This document shows positions 35,244-46,769 of a DNA stretch of 64,000 nt, one piece after another (positions within the stretch are counted from its first letter, which is position 1; each line of letters opens with the position of its first letter). Made by a program: the position numbers and the translations under genes. The DNA is from Petrosia ficiformis (Eukaryota > Porifera > Demospongiae > Haplosclerida > Petrosiidae), in the NCBI GenBank assembly GCA_947044365.1, contig OX345637.1, positions 2,833,001 through 2,897,000 on the forward strand, in the 5' to 3' direction. Below the pieces are notes generated by a model that worked only from the letters and a program-made list of their open reading frames with translations, was not told where the DNA came from and did not search any database.

Positions 35244-36299
35244 TATATTTATTCCTTTTTTCATTAAAAGAAATATTTCAAAATTGGCTAGAGAATACTC
35301 CAATACAATACTGAGGATCTTTGCTAGTTTCTAGACTGGTAATAGTATTTAATATTGATGGAAGATAAGGATTTTAGTAATGAAACTAAGGATCTTTGCT
35401 AGTTTCTATGTTTTCATCATCCCTAATTGGATTTCATTTTAATGGTGAATTATACTAAATAACTCCATTTAATTGTGTGTCTCTCCAAGCCCAATTGTTC
35501 ACTGTATAATAGACTGGTAATAGTATTTAATAGTGATGGAAAATAAGGATCGTTGGTAATGAAGCTAAGGATCTTTGCTTGTTTCTATGTTCTAATCATC
35601 CCTAATTGGATTTCATTTTAAAGGTGCATTATACTGAATATCTCCATTCAATTGTGTGTTTCTCCAAGCCCAATTGTTCACTGTATAATAGACTGGTAAT
35701 AGTATTTAATAGTGATGGAAAATAAGGATCGTTCGTAATGAAGCTAAGGATCTTTCCTAGTTTTTAGGTTTTAATCATCCTTAATTGGATTTCATTTTAA
35801 AGGTGCATTATACTGAATGACTCCATTTAATTGTGTGTCTCTCCAAGCCCAATTGTTCACTGTATAATAGTATTTAATAGTGATGGAAGATAAGTATCAT
35901 TGGTAATGAAGCTAAGGATCCTTCCTAGTTTTTAGGTTTTAACCATCCCTAATTGAATTTCATTTTAAAGGTGCATTATACTGAATAACTCCATTTAATT
36001 GTGTGTCTCTCCAAGCCCAATTGTTCACTGTATAATAGTATTTAATAGTGAGGGAAAATAAGGATCGTTGGTAATGAAGCTAAGGATCTTTGCTAGTTTC
36101 TATGTGTTAGTCGTCCCTAATTGGATTTCATGTTAAAGGTCGCATGATACTGAATAACTCCATTTAATTGTGTGTCTCTCTAAGTCCAATTGTTCACTGT
36201 ATAATAGACTGATCACAGTATTTAAAGCGACAGAAGATAAGGATCGTTGGTAATGAATCTAAGGATATTTGCTAGAGTCTATGTTCAAATCATGCGGAA

Positions 36300-36963
36300 T
36301 TGGATTTCTTACATGTCTTCCTATATAGTATCATAGAGTGTGACATAATTTCATTTAAGGATCTTTGACATTTCCTTAAGTATCGATTTATCCTAATTTG
36401 ATGCTCTTGTCAACTCATTTGATTGTGTATGTCTTCAACCCCTGTTGTTCTCTGTATCGAATATGGAAGGTATTTCATAGTTTCTAAATCACAGCTAATT
36501 GTCTTTGCCAGTTCTTATGTTGCATTCATCCCCTGTTTTCTATGTTCTCTGTTAGTTTTTCTCTTGCAAATATTTATCTAGTGTCAGTTTAAAATGTTGT
36601 TTTAAATTACATTTTGTAGCTTCTATCTGAAATCATCTGTTAATTAGAGGTTCTAAAATCAGCTGCTCTTTTATTGAAGTAATGGTTACTTTGATGGATT
36701 GTTATGCCATGTTGTGATGGAGTATTAAAAGCAAACAAGCTTTTTCTGTCATGAAATGGTATGATAGCCCAACAAATAACTAAAATATTCAGAATTACAA
36801 CACTTCAGAACATTCTTTGTGGTACAGAAATGCATTTATTAATTACGTATGTGAAGTCATGCACGAGTTAAATACCACTTTTAAATTAAAGAATCTATCC
36901 ATTGTATGTGTGTGAGCACTATTGAATCATTTGTGTTTATCTTTCTCTCCATCTGATATTTCT
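36300..36963 (+). repeat. Inner inverted arm (left) of the giant palindrome
   Basis: Non-satellite sequence reading, for example, GATGCTCTTGTCAACTCATT and CTTTCTCTCCATCTGATATT. It is reverse-complementary, nearly base for base, to 38057-38700. With the flanking satellite arrays the two sides form an inverted repeat spanning 33.8-40.5 kb. Confidence 0.9.
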
Positions 36964-38056
36964 TCAAGCCTTACATTATTATATTTTGATCTCTTCATCA
37001 AATGTCACTCATAGTTTTCTACTTTAACATAATTATTTTCTAAAATCAACATCCATCCGTCTACACCGGGATACCCTTTTTCTAGACTTGCAATGGCAAT
37101 AATTATAGCTAGTTTGTGAAATAATGTATATATATTGCAGTCAAAGTAGGTAAAAAATATGGCAAACAGAGTAGACTGAACTCAATAAATACATTTAATT
37201 GTATGCATTTTCAACTCTTTTTGTTTGCTGAATATTAATCATAGTCTGGTGAAGAACGACTGGACTTTGAGACACACACACAATTACTGAATGTAAATAT
37301 TGAGTATAAAGTTTCACGTTTACAAAATAATCAAGTTTGGAATGATGAGAATAAAGAAACCAGTATTGATCGCTAGCTTCAGTTTAGAAACTACCAAACA
37401 TCCTAAAATTCAGTCACTACTGCACTTTATCACAATCAGATTAAGTGACATAACATTAGGATCTTTGGTATTTTCTGAAATTGAAGGATCTAAAGTGAAG
37501 CCGAATCCTGAAGAAGAACGATTAAAAGTGGGTGTAACTTGAAAACAATACATAAAATACCAAAATATGCACTAAATACTGCTTCAACTATTGGAATAAA
37601 TGGTAATAAGAATGTTTGAATTCATAACAATCTGAATAACTGACTAATTGACAGCTAATAACCAGAATAACTGACATTTTGTTAATCCTCGCAACTGTAC
37701 TAACCAATTAAAGAGTTATTTTAACAATTTTGTTTTTGCAGTGAAGCAATTGGTATATGTTATGTTGGTTCTAATGCTATGGTATTGTATTGTATTTATG
37801 TATTGAGTTCATATTTTGATATATCGTTTTCAAGTTACACCCACTTTTAATCATTCTGGTCCAGGATTCGGCTTCACTTTTGGATTATAATAGGCTTTGT
37901 ACATAAACTACATATTTGAGACCATCACAATCCATGAATCTACTGAAGCAATTGGCATATATTAGGTTTGTTCTAATGTCACAAGGAACCCTATATAGAA
38001 ACCATTCAAGACACATTAGATCCTTTAATTTCATGAAATACCAAAGATCCTAATAA
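36964..38056. other. Spacer of the giant inverted repeat
   Basis: About 1.1 kb between the arms. It has its own smaller inverted pair: GTGAAGCCGAATCCTGAAGA near 37496 against the reverse complement near 37865, and GGGTGTAACTTGAAAAC against GTTTTCAAGTTACACCC. The end of a CACTGCAAAAAC-family MITE lies at 37683-37743. The frame 37300-37542 (80 codons) covers one inner arm. I do not support it as a gene. Confidence 0.6.
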
Positions 38057-38700
38057 TATCAGATGGAGAGAAAGATAAACACAAATGATTCAATAGTGCT
38101 CACACACATACAATGGATAGATTCTTTAATTTAAAAGTGGTATTTAACTCGTGCATGACTTCACATACGTAATTAATAAATGCATTTCTGTACCACAAAG
38201 AATGTTCTGAAGTGTTGTAATTCTGAATATTTTAGTTATTTGTTGGGCTATCATACCATTTCATGATAGAAAAAGCTTGTTTGCTTTTAATACTCCATCA
38301 CAACATGGCATAACAATCCATCAAAGTAACCATTACTTCAATAAAAGAGCAGCTGATTTTAGAACCTCTAATTAACAGATGATTCCAGATAGAAGCTAGA
38401 AAATGTAATTTAAAACAACATTTTAAACTGACACTAGATAAATATTTGCAAGAGAAAAACTAACAGAGAACATAGAAAACAGGGGATGAATGCAACATAA
38501 GAACTGCCAAAGACAATTAGCTGTGATTTAGAAACTATGAAATACCTTCCACATTCGATACAGAGAACAACAGGGGTTGAAGACATACACAATCAAATGA
38601 TTTGACAAGAGCATCAAATTAGGATAAATCGATACTTAAGGAAATGTCAAAGATCCTTAAATGTAATTATGTCACACTCTATGATACTATGAAGACATGT
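38057..38700 (-). repeat. Inner inverted arm (right) of the giant palindrome
   Basis: Reverse complement of 36300-36963, starting AATATCAGATGGAGAGAAAG. The very high similarity between arms suggests recent origin or gene conversion. Confidence 0.9.
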
Positions 38701-38779
38701 AATTATTGTAGCCATGTTTAATGTGTTGTTATTTAATACTGTTACCAGTATATTATATATATATGTGAACAACAGGGCT

Positions 38780-40480
38780 TGGAGAGACACACAATTATTA
38801 GGTATAATGCACCTTTAAACTGAAATCCAATTCCGCATGATTTGAACATAGAAACTACCAAATATCCTTAGATTCATTACCAAAGATCCTTATCTTCTGT
38901 CGCTTTAAATACTGTGATCAGTCTATTATACAGTGAACAAAAGGGCTTAGAGAGACACACAATTAAATGGAGTTATTCAGTATAATGCACCTATAAAATG
39001 AAATCCAATTAGGGATGACTAACACATAGAAACTAGCAAAGATCCTTAGCTTCATTACCAACGATCCTTATCTTCTGTCGCTTTAAATACTATTATACAG
39101 TGAACAATTGGGCTTGGAGAGACCCACAATTAAATGGAGTTATTCAGTATAATAATGAAATCCAATTAGGGATGATTAAAACACAGAAACTAGTAAAGAT
39201 CCTTAGCTTCATTACCAACGATCCTTATTTTCCATCACTATTAAATACTATTACCAGTCTATTATACAGTGAACAATTGGGCTTGGAGAGACACACAATT
39301 AAATGGAGTTATTCACCTTTAAAATGAAATCCAATTAGGGATGATTAGAACATAGAAACAAGCAAAGATTCTTAGCTTCATTACCAACGATCCATATCTT
39401 CCATCACTATTAAATACTATTACCAGTCTATTATACAGTGCTTGGAGAGACACACAATTAAATGGAGTTATTCAGTATAATTCACCTTTAAAATTAAATT
39501 CAATTAGGAATGATTATAACATAGAAACTAGCAAAGATCCTTAGCTACATTACCAATGATCCTTATCTTCCATCACTATTAAATCCTTTTACCAGTCTAT
39601 TATACAGTGAACAATTGGGCTTGGAGAGACACACAATTAAACGGAGTTATTTAGTATAATGCACCTTTAAAATGAAATCCAATTAGGGATGATTAGAACA
39701 TAGAAACAAGCAAAGATCCTTAGCTTCATTACCAACGATCCTTATTTTCCATCACTATTAAATACTATTAGCAGTCTATTATACAGTGAACAATTGGGAC
39801 ACACAATTAAAAGGAGTTATTCAGTATAATGCACCTTTAAAATGAAATCCAATTAGGGATGATTAGAACATAGAAACTAGCAAAGATCCTTAGCTTCATT
39901 ACCAACGATCCTTATCTTCCATCACTAGTAAATACTATTACCAGTCTATTATACAGTGAACAATTGGGCTTGGAGAAACACACAATTAAATGGAGTTATT
40001 CCTTTAAAATGAAATCCAATTAGGGATGATTAAAACCTAAAAACTAGGAAAGATCCTTAGCTTCATTACCAACGATCCTTATCTTCCATCACTAGTAAAT
40101 ACTATTACCAGTCTATTATACAGTGAACAATTGGGCTTGGAGAAACACACAATTAAATGGAGTTATTCAGTATAATGCACCTTTAAAATGAAATCCAATT
40201 AGGGATGATTAGAACATAGAAACTAGCAAAGATACCTAGCTTCATTACTAAAGATACTTATCTTCCATCACTAATAAATACTATTACTAGTCTATTATAC
40301 AGTGAACTGGAGAGACACATATAAGTTGAGTATAATTCACCATTAAAATGAATTCCAATTAGGGATGATGAAATTAGCAAAGATCCTTATCTTCTGTCGA
40401 TTTAAATACTGTGATCAGTCTATTATAAAGTGAACAATTATAGAGATACACAATTAAATGGAGTTATTCAGTATAATCCA
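38780..40480 (-). repeat. Right arm: ~179-bp tandem repeat array, inverted
   Basis: About nine units with GAACAATTGGGCTTGGAGAG, CACACAATTAAATGGAGTTA and ATCCAATTAGGGATGATTA, the reverse complement of the left array. Several units are shortened. The frame 39100-39327 is a by-product of the repeat. Confidence 0.92.
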
Positions 40481-40645
40481 TCATTTACCTAATAAGAAAT
40501 ATAATGGTATGCTATTGATAGCAAAACCATAAAAGAGAAGTCCTAGAATGATGCACAGTAATTCGGTATATGTACTACAAATAAATGAGACAGGAAAAAC
40601 AAAGGAGAATTCAAGTTATTAAATTCGTACTGCTATAATGGTTTC
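40481..40645. other. Upstream flank of the PHD-Ulp1-SET locus
   Basis: Short AT-rich stretch between the satellite arm and the predicted start codon at 40646. No distinct promoter element. Confidence 0.4.
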
Positions 40646-42131
40646 ATGATGGCAGAGCAAGTAAAAGTAATTTTGTTGAAAATAACAAGAATAAATTACT
40701 AAGTACTATTTTTTTTTGTAGGTAGATAGAAGGAGAGCTAGGCAAAGAAATACTAGGAATTGGAAGCAATTGGAACGTTTGGTCAGTATTTATTTATACA
40801 GCTGCTTTATTAACAAAAACTATAACCTTTTAGATGAAAAAATGGATGGATAAAAGTGAAGCAATTGTGCCTAGTGTTGTTGTTATGTACCTGAAACCTG
40901 AGGGTAGAAGGCATCAAACTGTTTGGATTGGTATGCAAAATATAGTAATAGAACAAGAGTGTGCATATTCTATGTCCAATCAGCCAATTGATACTATTAT
41001 TTTGTCGTTTATAGGACCAAAACATATGTCACCATTTACAAGAAACAAGAATGTGCAAGAGGCATTTATGCAAGCTGCCCTAAAGATTAAATGTGAGCTG
41101 AGTTGTTTTAGTATGACATTTGGACTACTTTTTAATAATATATGTCTATAGACATATATTATTCAAAAGTAGTCTAGTTTATCACAATTTTAGTTGTAGT
41201 TGTAGTTATATAGTTATAGTTATAGTTAATTAACTGAAAAAATTTTAGGCTTACTGAAAGGTTTTTAACTATATAACTAAAAGTGCCCATTATTACTGTT
41301 TTAGTTATTGCTGCAGACCTGTAATTAAATTTTAGTTATAAAGTCATAATGCCTGGAGTTTTAGTTTTAGTCATAGTTAACTAAAGCAACACTAATGCAA
41401 GCCTTATAATCTGTAGTTACGTTTTTGCTCTTATAATTAAATTCTAGGTGGTGATGAAAAGCAACCAGTGGAGAAAAACAGAATTTGTCTTATGTCGAGA
41501 AATGTTAGGGACTATACCTCTGATGTACTATCAAGGATTCTCCCACGAATTATGAACCCACATGGTAAGCAACATACTTTTTTTATAAAGCAGTTATGGT
41601 GTCTGTCAGTATAATTGTTATTGAGTTCTTCTGTTAGGAAAGAGAGGTGGATTTTACTGTCAAAAGAACAAGCCTAAATGGTTTCCACCTTGTATACAAT
41701 TTAAACCTCCAACTCACCCTAAAGGTTTGAACATTGGTTAAATGATTTCTCTGTATATCTTTTGGTGTATATATATATATATATATAATTATATAGAAGG
41801 ACAAAAAAAATACACCATCAATGAGATGCAAGACATTTTGCAGGCCTTCATTGAAAAATGCCCTGCAATGTACACAATGTAAGATAAATTGTATTTCCAA
41901 TATGTCAATATTAACATGTATATATATATATACTACTGCAGCACAAGTGAGATTGTAGGTAATGCATCAGTTGTTAAATCGAATGGTTATACATCTGAAG
42001 AGATCACTAATGAAATTGAGTTGGATGATGAAAATATGATTGTTGAGGAGTTAGCTGAAGAACCAGAAGAAAATGAAGATATGATTGTTGAGGAGTTAAC
42101 TGAAGAACATGATGAACATGAAGATATATGA
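40646..42131 (+). CDS. N-terminal unit of the PHD-Ulp1-SET locus (unrecognised domain)
   Basis: Seven exons with GT/AG borders and matching phases: 40646-40660, 40722-40781, 40834-41092, 41448-41564, 41638-41724, 41797-41878 and 41942-42131. They sum to 270 codons (269 aa), starting MMAEQ and ending EHDEHEDI. Visible features are a basic N-terminus (RRRARQRNTRNWK), a central KPKWFPPCIQF segment, and an acidic C-terminus with two copies of ENxDMIVEEL-like sequence. I recognise no family. An alternative donor in the last exon (41955, GTAGGT, phase 0) would join directly to the next coding block at 42233. So this may be the N-terminus of one long protein, with the stop at 42131 used by a short isoform. 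Confidence 0.6.
41123..41174. repeat. 52-bp near-perfect palindrome in an intron
   Basis: Arms GACTACTTTT...TATGTCTA and TAGACATA...AAAAGTAGTC meet with no spacer. Only one pair mismatches. It lies in the intron after exon 3 of the locus. It can form a cruciform or an intronic RNA hairpin. Confidence 0.85.
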
Positions 42132-42232
42132 GTAGTTTGAAATTGAATAGCTAACTGTGAAAGAGAAGAAATTTACAATAATGCCAATATGTTATTATTA
42201 TTGAGGTAATTTGTTGCTGTGCTTTATAATAG

Positions 42233-45077
42233 AACTTACCAAAAATCCTGAAAGGTTTGGCCCAAAGTAACTGGAAAGACTTTCACAGAGAAGCAATTCT
42301 GCTAAAGGAAAGTGTAATTTTGCCAAAAGAATTTAGTCTATTTAAGGAATATGATAGCATACCTACAGCTGAAAGGTACATGTGTGTTAGTTACTACCTT
42401 AGATATTTGTAAAACCACTGTCAATATAGCAACCCTATGCCTCTTTTTGAAGCTGCATTGACTTTGGTAAATTTTGGTGGTACTGTTCATCATCTCAAAA
42501 CAGCAACTATATTTCATGCATTGCAAAGTTATGGAGATTACTTTGAGAAGGTTAATAATTTAGAATTACTGCTATTATGTACAATATTAATTTTAATAAA
42601 ATTGATCCAGTTCTGTTCAGAGACAGAAGATGCAGCTCATGCCCAACAGTTCATAAATCTTGTGTCAAGTACAATGGAAATATTTGTTAACCGCCCCAAA
42701 GAAAATCCATCAAAGAAGGAATTAGCTATAGTGCAATACATTTTGCAAGAAGAAATTAAAGCAGTAGCATCTCCAAGAAGTGGTGGTGAGAATATAAAAA
42801 CTTAAATGTTTGGTATTGTATAACTTCTGAACAATTTTAATATTTCTGAACTTTTATGATACCATAACTACCACAGGGATACTTCAAGCTCAATTTTTGT
42901 CAGGATTGCTAGGAACAGATATACATGTAGAATGTAGTAGAAGCCAATCTGAAAAGACGTTAAAAATTTCACCTTGCCATGGTATTTCACATGGAGTTAT
43001 ATGCTTTATACAACAGATGGGTACACCATACTTTTCTGTGGTCCCTATACTGCAATCACAGGGTAATAATGTGTTAATGAATCATACTGAAACCTAATAA
43101 CACTTTGTACTTTATAGACCAAAAATTAAAAATGAGTTTTACACAGATAGCATCTGAGACATGTGTTATGGAAAGAAGTGGACAATGTGTTTTAGGAACA
43201 GTGAAAGTCATTGATTGGATTGAATGTGAGAGGTGTTTCAGTTGGGCTCATGCTCCCTGTGTGGGTTTAGCAAACAAACACAATTCTGGGTTTGTCTGTT
43301 GCTCCTACATACTTCCTGATCCATACAGACAGTAAGATATCCAAATGTCTGTGTATGTATAGATTGTTCTTACCTTATTTGACATCATAAGTTTGTATCC
43401 GAATCGTGAAGTATCAGATGGCATAATTGATTTTGTAGTTAGGTATTACATGTGTTATGTATTGTGCTCTACAAAATTGAAGTTTTTTTTAGACAATTGC
43501 TACCACATTCATCAGAAGTATGTGTAATGGAGTCAGCTTTGTATGAATCAATAGCAAGAGCTGTTAACAAATCTGGGACAGAAAAGACAGAGGCTCTTCT
43601 ACAGTCTCTGAAAACTGTCACTGGAGGAAGAAATTTGACATCAAAAAAAACAATTTTGTTTCCATGTAGACCAAGGTATAATTTGTAGTCAAGATTAAAG
43701 GTAAGTGACATTCCTATTATACTTAGGTCTGTTAATCACTGGATTCTTGTGGCTGTGGATCAACATTCAAAAATGTAATCTAATAATATTTGCTTCAATT
43801 CATCAGATGATTTTAGCACTTGCTTTTTCTTGTACTATACAGAATATACATAATGGACTCATTATCTCCAAGCCAATTACTACCATACACCATTGAAGTT
43901 GCAAATGATCTACAAGAATTTTTGAATGTTACACTGAACACTATTCCATTTTGCTTTCAACCTTATTCAGTAAGTAAATATTAAATATGGCTTCATCATA
44001 TTTAATGTGAGAATGAATCATTAAATTTAATGTGTGAAATGAGTTGATGTGTGAATGAATCATTAAAAGAGCATATAATTTGTAGGTCTCAATGCAGATA
44101 GGATTGAATTGTGGGGTACATGTTATAAAGAACATGTCTGTGATTACAGAGGTGAATAATCTCATTACATCAGTGAAACAGTATCTTACATATTATATTA
44201 TAGCTTGGTGAGATTAACTTGGAATTACAGAAAAATTTTGATTCTGCATTATTACGTGGAGTATTACTTCTAAAAATTTTTGAGCATCAGTAAGATTACT
44301 TCTTGTTGTCATCTGTTTATGTTATCATGATTATATAGGAAGTATTCAGTTTCCAGCCGAAAGTCAGTGAGAATTTGAAAACTACACGAGCAAAAGGTCT
44401 AATGACTGACTGGTGACCATAAACATTATACTTATTTACAATGTATTTCCAATTGTACATAGTATTATGCAAATATTTATTGAAGTAATACATGTATTTC
44501 ACTCTATAAGGATTACAATGAAAATCTCATTAAATTACTAAAAGGAAATGTAGAGGATGGATTGGAGGTAAAATTTAATTCATCAAAATCGGGGTTGTTA
44601 AGAGTTTAATACCTTGCAACATAGATTATTAATGATGCAACAAAAGGCCGCTGTGTAATTGCTTCAAAACCTTTTTATTCAAACCAATTCCTCTGTGAAT
44701 ATGCTGGAGAGCTGATTGATCAAAAAAAAGGAATGAATAAAGCAAACCAATGCTATATTTTCTACTTCAGGTTTAAAGGCAAAAATCTATGGTAGGTATG
44801 GTAATTAATAAATAGGTCTTGTAATTATGTGTACCATGTATGTATGTATGTATGTGTTTCACAGCATTGATGCAACAAAAGAAAGCGGACCCCTTGTCGG
44901 TTAGTTAACCACAGCAAAACATATACTAATGCTGCTGTGAAATTGATAGAGGTAGACGGTGTGCCTAGATTATATCTGTTTGCTAATCAAAACATTCCAA
45001 AAGGTGCTGAGATATTGTACGATTATGGGGAGAGACGGAAAACACAACTTCAAGAGTATCCATGGCTAACTCAGTGA
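42233..45077 (+). CDS. PHD-like finger + Ulp1/C48 protease + KMT5A-like SET domain
   Basis: The exons can be phased end to end. The key ones are listed. 43118-43331 is a PHD-like finger (WIECERCFSWAHAPCVGL ... FVCC). 43727-43774 reads NHWILVAVD (Ulp1 catalytic His at 43737). 43843-43969 reads IIYIMDSLSPSQ (catalytic Asp, 43856). 44086-44151 reads GLNCGVHVIKN (catalytic Cys, 44110). 44511-44567 is a linker. 44625-44791 and 44865-45077 form a SET domain (GRCVIA, LCEYAGELI, CIDATKE, NHS, ILYDYGERRKTQLQEYPWL). The C-terminal DYG...PWL pattern is most like KMT5A (H4K20 monomethylase). Ulp1 enzymes cleave SUMO-like tags. One base is missing near 44893, just before the NHS motif, which breaks the SET frame. 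An AATAAA follows at 45123. The frameshift means sequence error or recent decay. Transposon origin is possible, since such combinations occur in transposon-encoded proteins. Confidence 0.65.
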
Positions 45078-46218
45078 TTTTGTTTACTATTCGAATAATT
45101 ATTGTTAATGACCATTCTATAAAATAAAGTTACGAATTTAGTATTTGTTATGATAAGAGATAGAGATTACAATGAGCAATGAAATGGTCTTTGTTCATAT
45201 ATGATAATGATGATTTAATTCGTTTAAGTAATGAATTGCTTTGCTCAACGACCTGACTATTTATGGCCACAAATTGTGGGTACAGACTCATGTTGTATCC
45301 AGATGAGCATCCTAAGGAGATAGTAATGTATCATCATTTAAGGGTGCAGGATAATTGTAAAGAGTGTTGTTACTATCGATATTTACAATTTACATGTTTT
45401 ACCTTTATGTGTAATGTAAATCCAATACCATACAATAATTAATATAATGGAACACACCACATCTCTTCCAACAGCTACAGATTTATTTGGTTCTACCACT
45501 CTAACAGTTTGGACACTGCAATCTAATATGTATATATAATAATTATAAAAGATATTGAGCTTACTGCATACTTTACCATGACCTACCAACATCATCTTCA
45601 TCATATTTAGTAACCTTTGGTTTAGTTTCAAGATTGTCTCACAAGTGGGAAGGATATTCTTCCTCTTACTCATTAGATTAACTGAAACACACTATACCAA
45701 TCAACTTTATTATAATAGTATGCAACCACAGGAAATTAAGAAGTAATAATTGCCATAAAAGTATTATTTTCCTCATAAAAAAGTGAAAAAGTGAAAACAC
45801 AGTGTAAGATGTGTTTTTAAGTAATATACAAAGCAAAAACAATTCATGACTAGTTTAGTTGGAGAGAAGCAGTGGCAGTTCCTTTAAATAGTTCCATAAC
45901 TGGTTCCTCCGCTCTTTCTCTTTAACAAACAATTCTACAAAGTAGATTTCCCACGATAGTACTCACCTATATTAAATGAAATTAAGTGAAGTAGATAATT
46001 ATTAGGTCAAAGTATGATCATTACCAAAGAGTCTTCAGTACATAGCGTTGTGGCTAAATAAAACGCCACAAAAAGTGTATACAGATGCAAAGTAATAGCA
46101 AATAGACATAGATAGACAAAAAGACAGACAGACAAACAAACAGACAGACTGGTTAAGTAAGGTGATTTAAACTGCTAGACTACTATAACAGTGATTTTAG
46201 ACAACAGCAAATTTAAAG
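45078..46218. other. Intergenic
   Basis: AATAAA at 45123-45128 probably ends the preceding transcript. A minus-strand open frame at 45383-45673 includes splice-like GTAGGT and TATTAG signals but no recognisable domain, so I do not call it. A short GACA/CAGA run lies near 46100-46150. Confidence 0.45.
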
Positions 46219-46251
46219 CACAACGTTTCGGTTCTAAACCTTTCTCATGTG
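46219..46251 (-). ncRNA. Decayed hammerhead-like motif
   Basis: On the minus strand: CAC - ATGAGAAA - helix II (GGTT, TAG loop, AACC) - GAAACGT - T - GTG. Helices I (CAC/GTG) and II (GGTT/AACC) are intact, but the CTGATGAA core has changed to ATGAGAAA. So it should be inactive. It marks a third Penelope-type relic. Confidence 0.5.
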
Positions 46252-46769
46252 TTTAACTAACTAGTCTTCTTCTATAAATTCAAGATTGGAAATGAATTGT
46301 AAGTAGACTTTGCTAGGAATCTTTTAGCTACTCACTTAACAGACAGACACACACATACACACATATACTAAAAATATTTTAAACTTGAGACAATTACTGC
46401 ACTGTAATGTACCATTGGAAAGTTTGCATAAGCTGAAGTAAACACTTGAAAAAAAAAAACACTTAAGACTGTAACTACACTCACATGGTAAACTCCAGAA
46501 AGATTTAACATGTATGTAGTTGCATCCTAAATACATTAATTTATAATGGAGTGTACTGCTATGTCTAACACATACATTCCTAAGAGACGAATATACTATA
46601 CATGTAGATATGACTATTATATTAATCTGTTCTAACTTCTAAGGGAAGAAAGGAGTGGCACATTTAAAGCAGTTCCTTAACCAGTTCCTTAGATTATACA
46701 TGTACTTGTATCTGATTATCCATAACAGACTAATATACTTTACATGTGGATGAGTAATATATTAATTAA

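Larger units (their letters stand above)
34536..35313. mobile_element. Penelope-like non-autonomous insertion with inverted repeats
   Basis: The insertion splits a satellite unit and is flanked by a 13-bp target duplication AGGATCTTTGCTA (34523-34535 and 35314-35326). Inverted ends of about 165 bp begin CAGTATTGTATTGGAG (34574) and end CTCCAATACAATACTG (35313). The left side has 38 extra bases before the repeat. Each arm carries a hammerhead-like motif. The core is AT-rich simple repeats with no RT. Long inverted repeats, a variable 10-15 bp duplication, an extra 5' tail and hammerheads are known for Penelope-like retroelements. The assignment is inferred. Confidence 0.7.
33830..36300 (+). 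repeat. Left arm: ~179-bp tandem repeat array
   Basis: About ten units with markers AATTGGATTTCATTTTAAAG, TGCATTATACTGAATAACTC, TCTCTCCAAGCCCAATTGTT and GATAAGGATCGTTGGTAATG. Spacing between the CCAAGCCC markers is about 179 bp, or about 165 where ACTGGTAATAG is missing. A Penelope-like insertion interrupts one unit at 34536-35313. Confidence 0.92.

Noticed and set aside
33830..36300. CRISPR-like or gene-family array
   Set aside because: 179-bp units without spacers or open frames; a satellite.
37300..37542. 80-codon frame in the giant palindrome spacer
   Set aside because: Covers half of a nested inverted repeat; no domain, and its inverse occurs at 37.8 kb.
45383..45673. Minus-strand 96-codon frame
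   Set aside because: Looks splice-interrupted and has no recognisable motif; evidence too weak to call.
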